A stretch of DNA of 7,262 nt from Bacteroidota bacterium (GTDB lineage Bacteria > Bacteroidota > Ignavibacteria > T3Sed10-11), in NCBI GenBank assembly GCA_007128495.1, contig SKXH01000068.1:1-7262 (forward strand). The letters run 5' to 3'. The first letter of the stretch is position 1. The number at the start of each line of letters is the position of its first letter. The notes beneath the pieces were generated by a model. That model searched no databases. It was not told where the DNA came from and saw nothing but the letters and a program-made list of their open reading frames with translations. Below, in pieces: positions 6,166 through 7,262 of the stretch. A program made the position numbers and the translations under genes.

Positions 6166-7262
6166 TTACCTGCGTGTCGCCGTTTCACCAAGCCGGCCGG
6201 TGAATGTCGAGGATCCGGCATAAATCTGTTTTACCTGACTGATGGCACGTATCCGGTCTTCGGCCAGCCGGCTGGCGGCTTCGTGTGTTGTAATGTCGCG
6301 TTCATTTGAAATTGTTAATATTTGTTGCATTCTATAATAAATTGTTTCCGCTTGCTTGAGCGCACGTTCCTGATTATATCCCTCGAATTCGTTGGAGACG
6401 TTAATCAATCCGCCTGCGTTAATGGCATAATCCGGTGCATAAAGTATTCCCTCCTTGCGTAATACCTCGGCGTGTTTATTCTCATCGAGTAACTGATTGT
6501 TTGCGCCTCCTGCTATAATCTTGAATTTGAATTTGGGTATGGTATCGTCATTGATGATACCACCGAGTGCACACGGTGCAAATATTTCGGCATCAGCTTC
6601 ATAAATTTCTTCCGGGTCGATTGATTGGGCACCGGTTTCATTTACAACCGCCTTTACTTTTTCTTCATATATATCGCTTACCAGGATCTTTGCACCTTCT
6701 TTGGCGAGATGCTCGCAGAGGTACTTTGACACGTTACCGGCTCCTTGAACTGCAACCGTTTTTCCCTCTAATGAATCGTCGCCAAAAATTTCTTTTGCAC
6801 AGGCCTTCATACCGACATACACTCCATAGGCGGTCACCGGTGAGGGATCGCCGCTGCCACCCAATGCACGTGAAATACCCGTCACATATTTTGTTTCCAT
6901 ACGGACATATTCCATATCCTGTACATCTGTTCCGACATCTTCAGCGGTAATGTACCGGCCGGCTAACCCTTCAACAAATCTACCGAATACTCTGAACATA
7001 TCCTCGGTTTTATCTTTGTTCGGGTCGCCGATGATGACCGCTTTTCCTCCGCCGAGATTTAATCCGGCAACCGATGCTTTATATGTCATGCCCCGCGATA
7101 AGCGTAGAACATCCTTCAGTGCTTCTTCGGATTTTTTATAGGTCCACATTCTGGTGCCGCCGAGTGCAGGACCTAATGATGAATCGTGAACTGCAATGAT
7201 TGCCTGTAAGCCGACTAATTTATTTGAGCAAAAAACTACCTGCTCATGATCGTTCTGTTCTA
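6166..7262 (-). CDS. bcd: Leucine (branched-chain amino acid) dehydrogenase, N-terminus cut by window edge
   Basis: This NAD-dependent cytoplasmic enzyme oxidatively deaminates L-leucine, valine or isoleucine to the 2-oxo acid plus ammonia. The frame is open to the right edge (first full codon at 7260), giving 364 visible residues. Upstream of the first in-window ATG (7149) it reads EQVVFCSNK and then LGPALGGTRMW, the family N-terminus, so that ATG is internal and about seven residues are missing. Visible features are the substrate lysine in MTYK (61), the catalytic lysine in GGGK (73), GDPSPVTAYGV, the Rossmann motif QGAGNVS followed by the acidic VSDIY, FAPCALGGIIND, and APDYAINAGGLINV. The 12-residue gap between the two lysines equals that between Lys68 and Lys80 of Bacillus (Lysinibacillus) sphaericus leucine dehydrogenase. 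Valine or phenylalanine dehydrogenase are less likely relatives. It is followed by a stem-loop and nusB on the same strand. Confidence 0.92.
   Translation of the reverse strand, partial: EQNDHEQVVFCSNKLVGLQAIIAVHDSSLGPALGGTRMWTYKKSEEALKDVLRLSRGMTYKASVAGLNLGGGKAVIIGDPNKDKTEDMFRVFGRFVEGLAGRYITAEDVGTDVQDMEYVRMETKYVTGISRALGGSGDPSPVTAYGVYVGMKACAKEIFGDDSLEGKTVAVQGAGNVSKYLCEHLAKEGAKILVSDIYEEKVKAVVNETGAQSIDPEEIYEADAEIFAPCALGGIINDDTIPKFKFKIIAGGANNQLLDENKHAEVLRKEGILYAPDYAINAGGLINVSNEFEGYNQERALKQAETIYYRMQQILTISNERDITTHEAASRLAEDRIRAISQVKQIYAGSSTFTGRLGETATRR

Noticed and set aside
6567..6950. Plus-strand 127-residue frame opposite leucine dehydrogenase
   Set aside because: Its His- and Arg-rich composition is what the antisense of this gene would give, and the leucine dehydrogenase on the other strand is conserved throughout.

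Overview
The window is ordinary, tightly packed bacterial coding DNA with six substantial genes and a 20-codon gene remnant at the left edge. They form two convergent blocks. Codon use is standard, base composition is moderate, Shine-Dalgarno-like sites occur, and several genes overlap by 1 to 4 bases. A NusB-family factor, a UMF1-type transporter, a Bacillus/Bacteroidota-style leucine dehydrogenase and a secreted GH15-like enzyme together fit a free-living heterotrophic bacterium. I lean towards the FCB side (Ignavibacteria, Calditrichaeota, KSB1 and similar), but nothing here fixes the phylum. I see no tRNA, rRNA, CRISPR array, insertion sequence or long repeat.

Plus-strand block (1-4280). 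An upstream gene ends at 63 and shares one base with a class II (fuculose-phosphate-type) aldolase at 63-836. Next, at 839-3088, is an exported protein with a GH2-like sugar-binding sandwich followed by a GH15 (glucoamylase-type) catalytic barrel. After 43 bases comes a second class II aldolase-fold protein at 3132-4280. It carries an extra N-terminal domain of about 185 residues that I do not recognise. The plausible theme is sugar or sugar-phosphate catabolism: an exported glycosidase releases sugar and cytoplasmic lyases or epimerase-like enzymes act on the phosphorylated product. The actual substrate cannot be read from the sequence.

Minus-strand block (7262 down to 4317). A 5'-truncated leucine dehydrogenase is followed by nusB and then a UMF1-family MFS transporter. 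The leucine dehydrogenase frame runs off the right edge, so its first in-window ATG is internal. An 8-bp perfect stem-loop lies between it and nusB. The nusB stop and the transporter's GTG start overlap by 4 bases (GTGA), suggesting translational coupling. The two blocks meet tail to tail across a 36-base gap without a convincing terminator.

The points most worth a second look are: the N-terminal domain of the second aldolase together with its Glu-to-Asp change at the expected catalytic position; a C-terminal linker plus amphipathic helix on the first aldolase that resembles a bacterial-microcompartment encapsulation peptide; and the placement of a secreted GH15-like enzyme between two different class II aldolases. 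None of this proves a new system.
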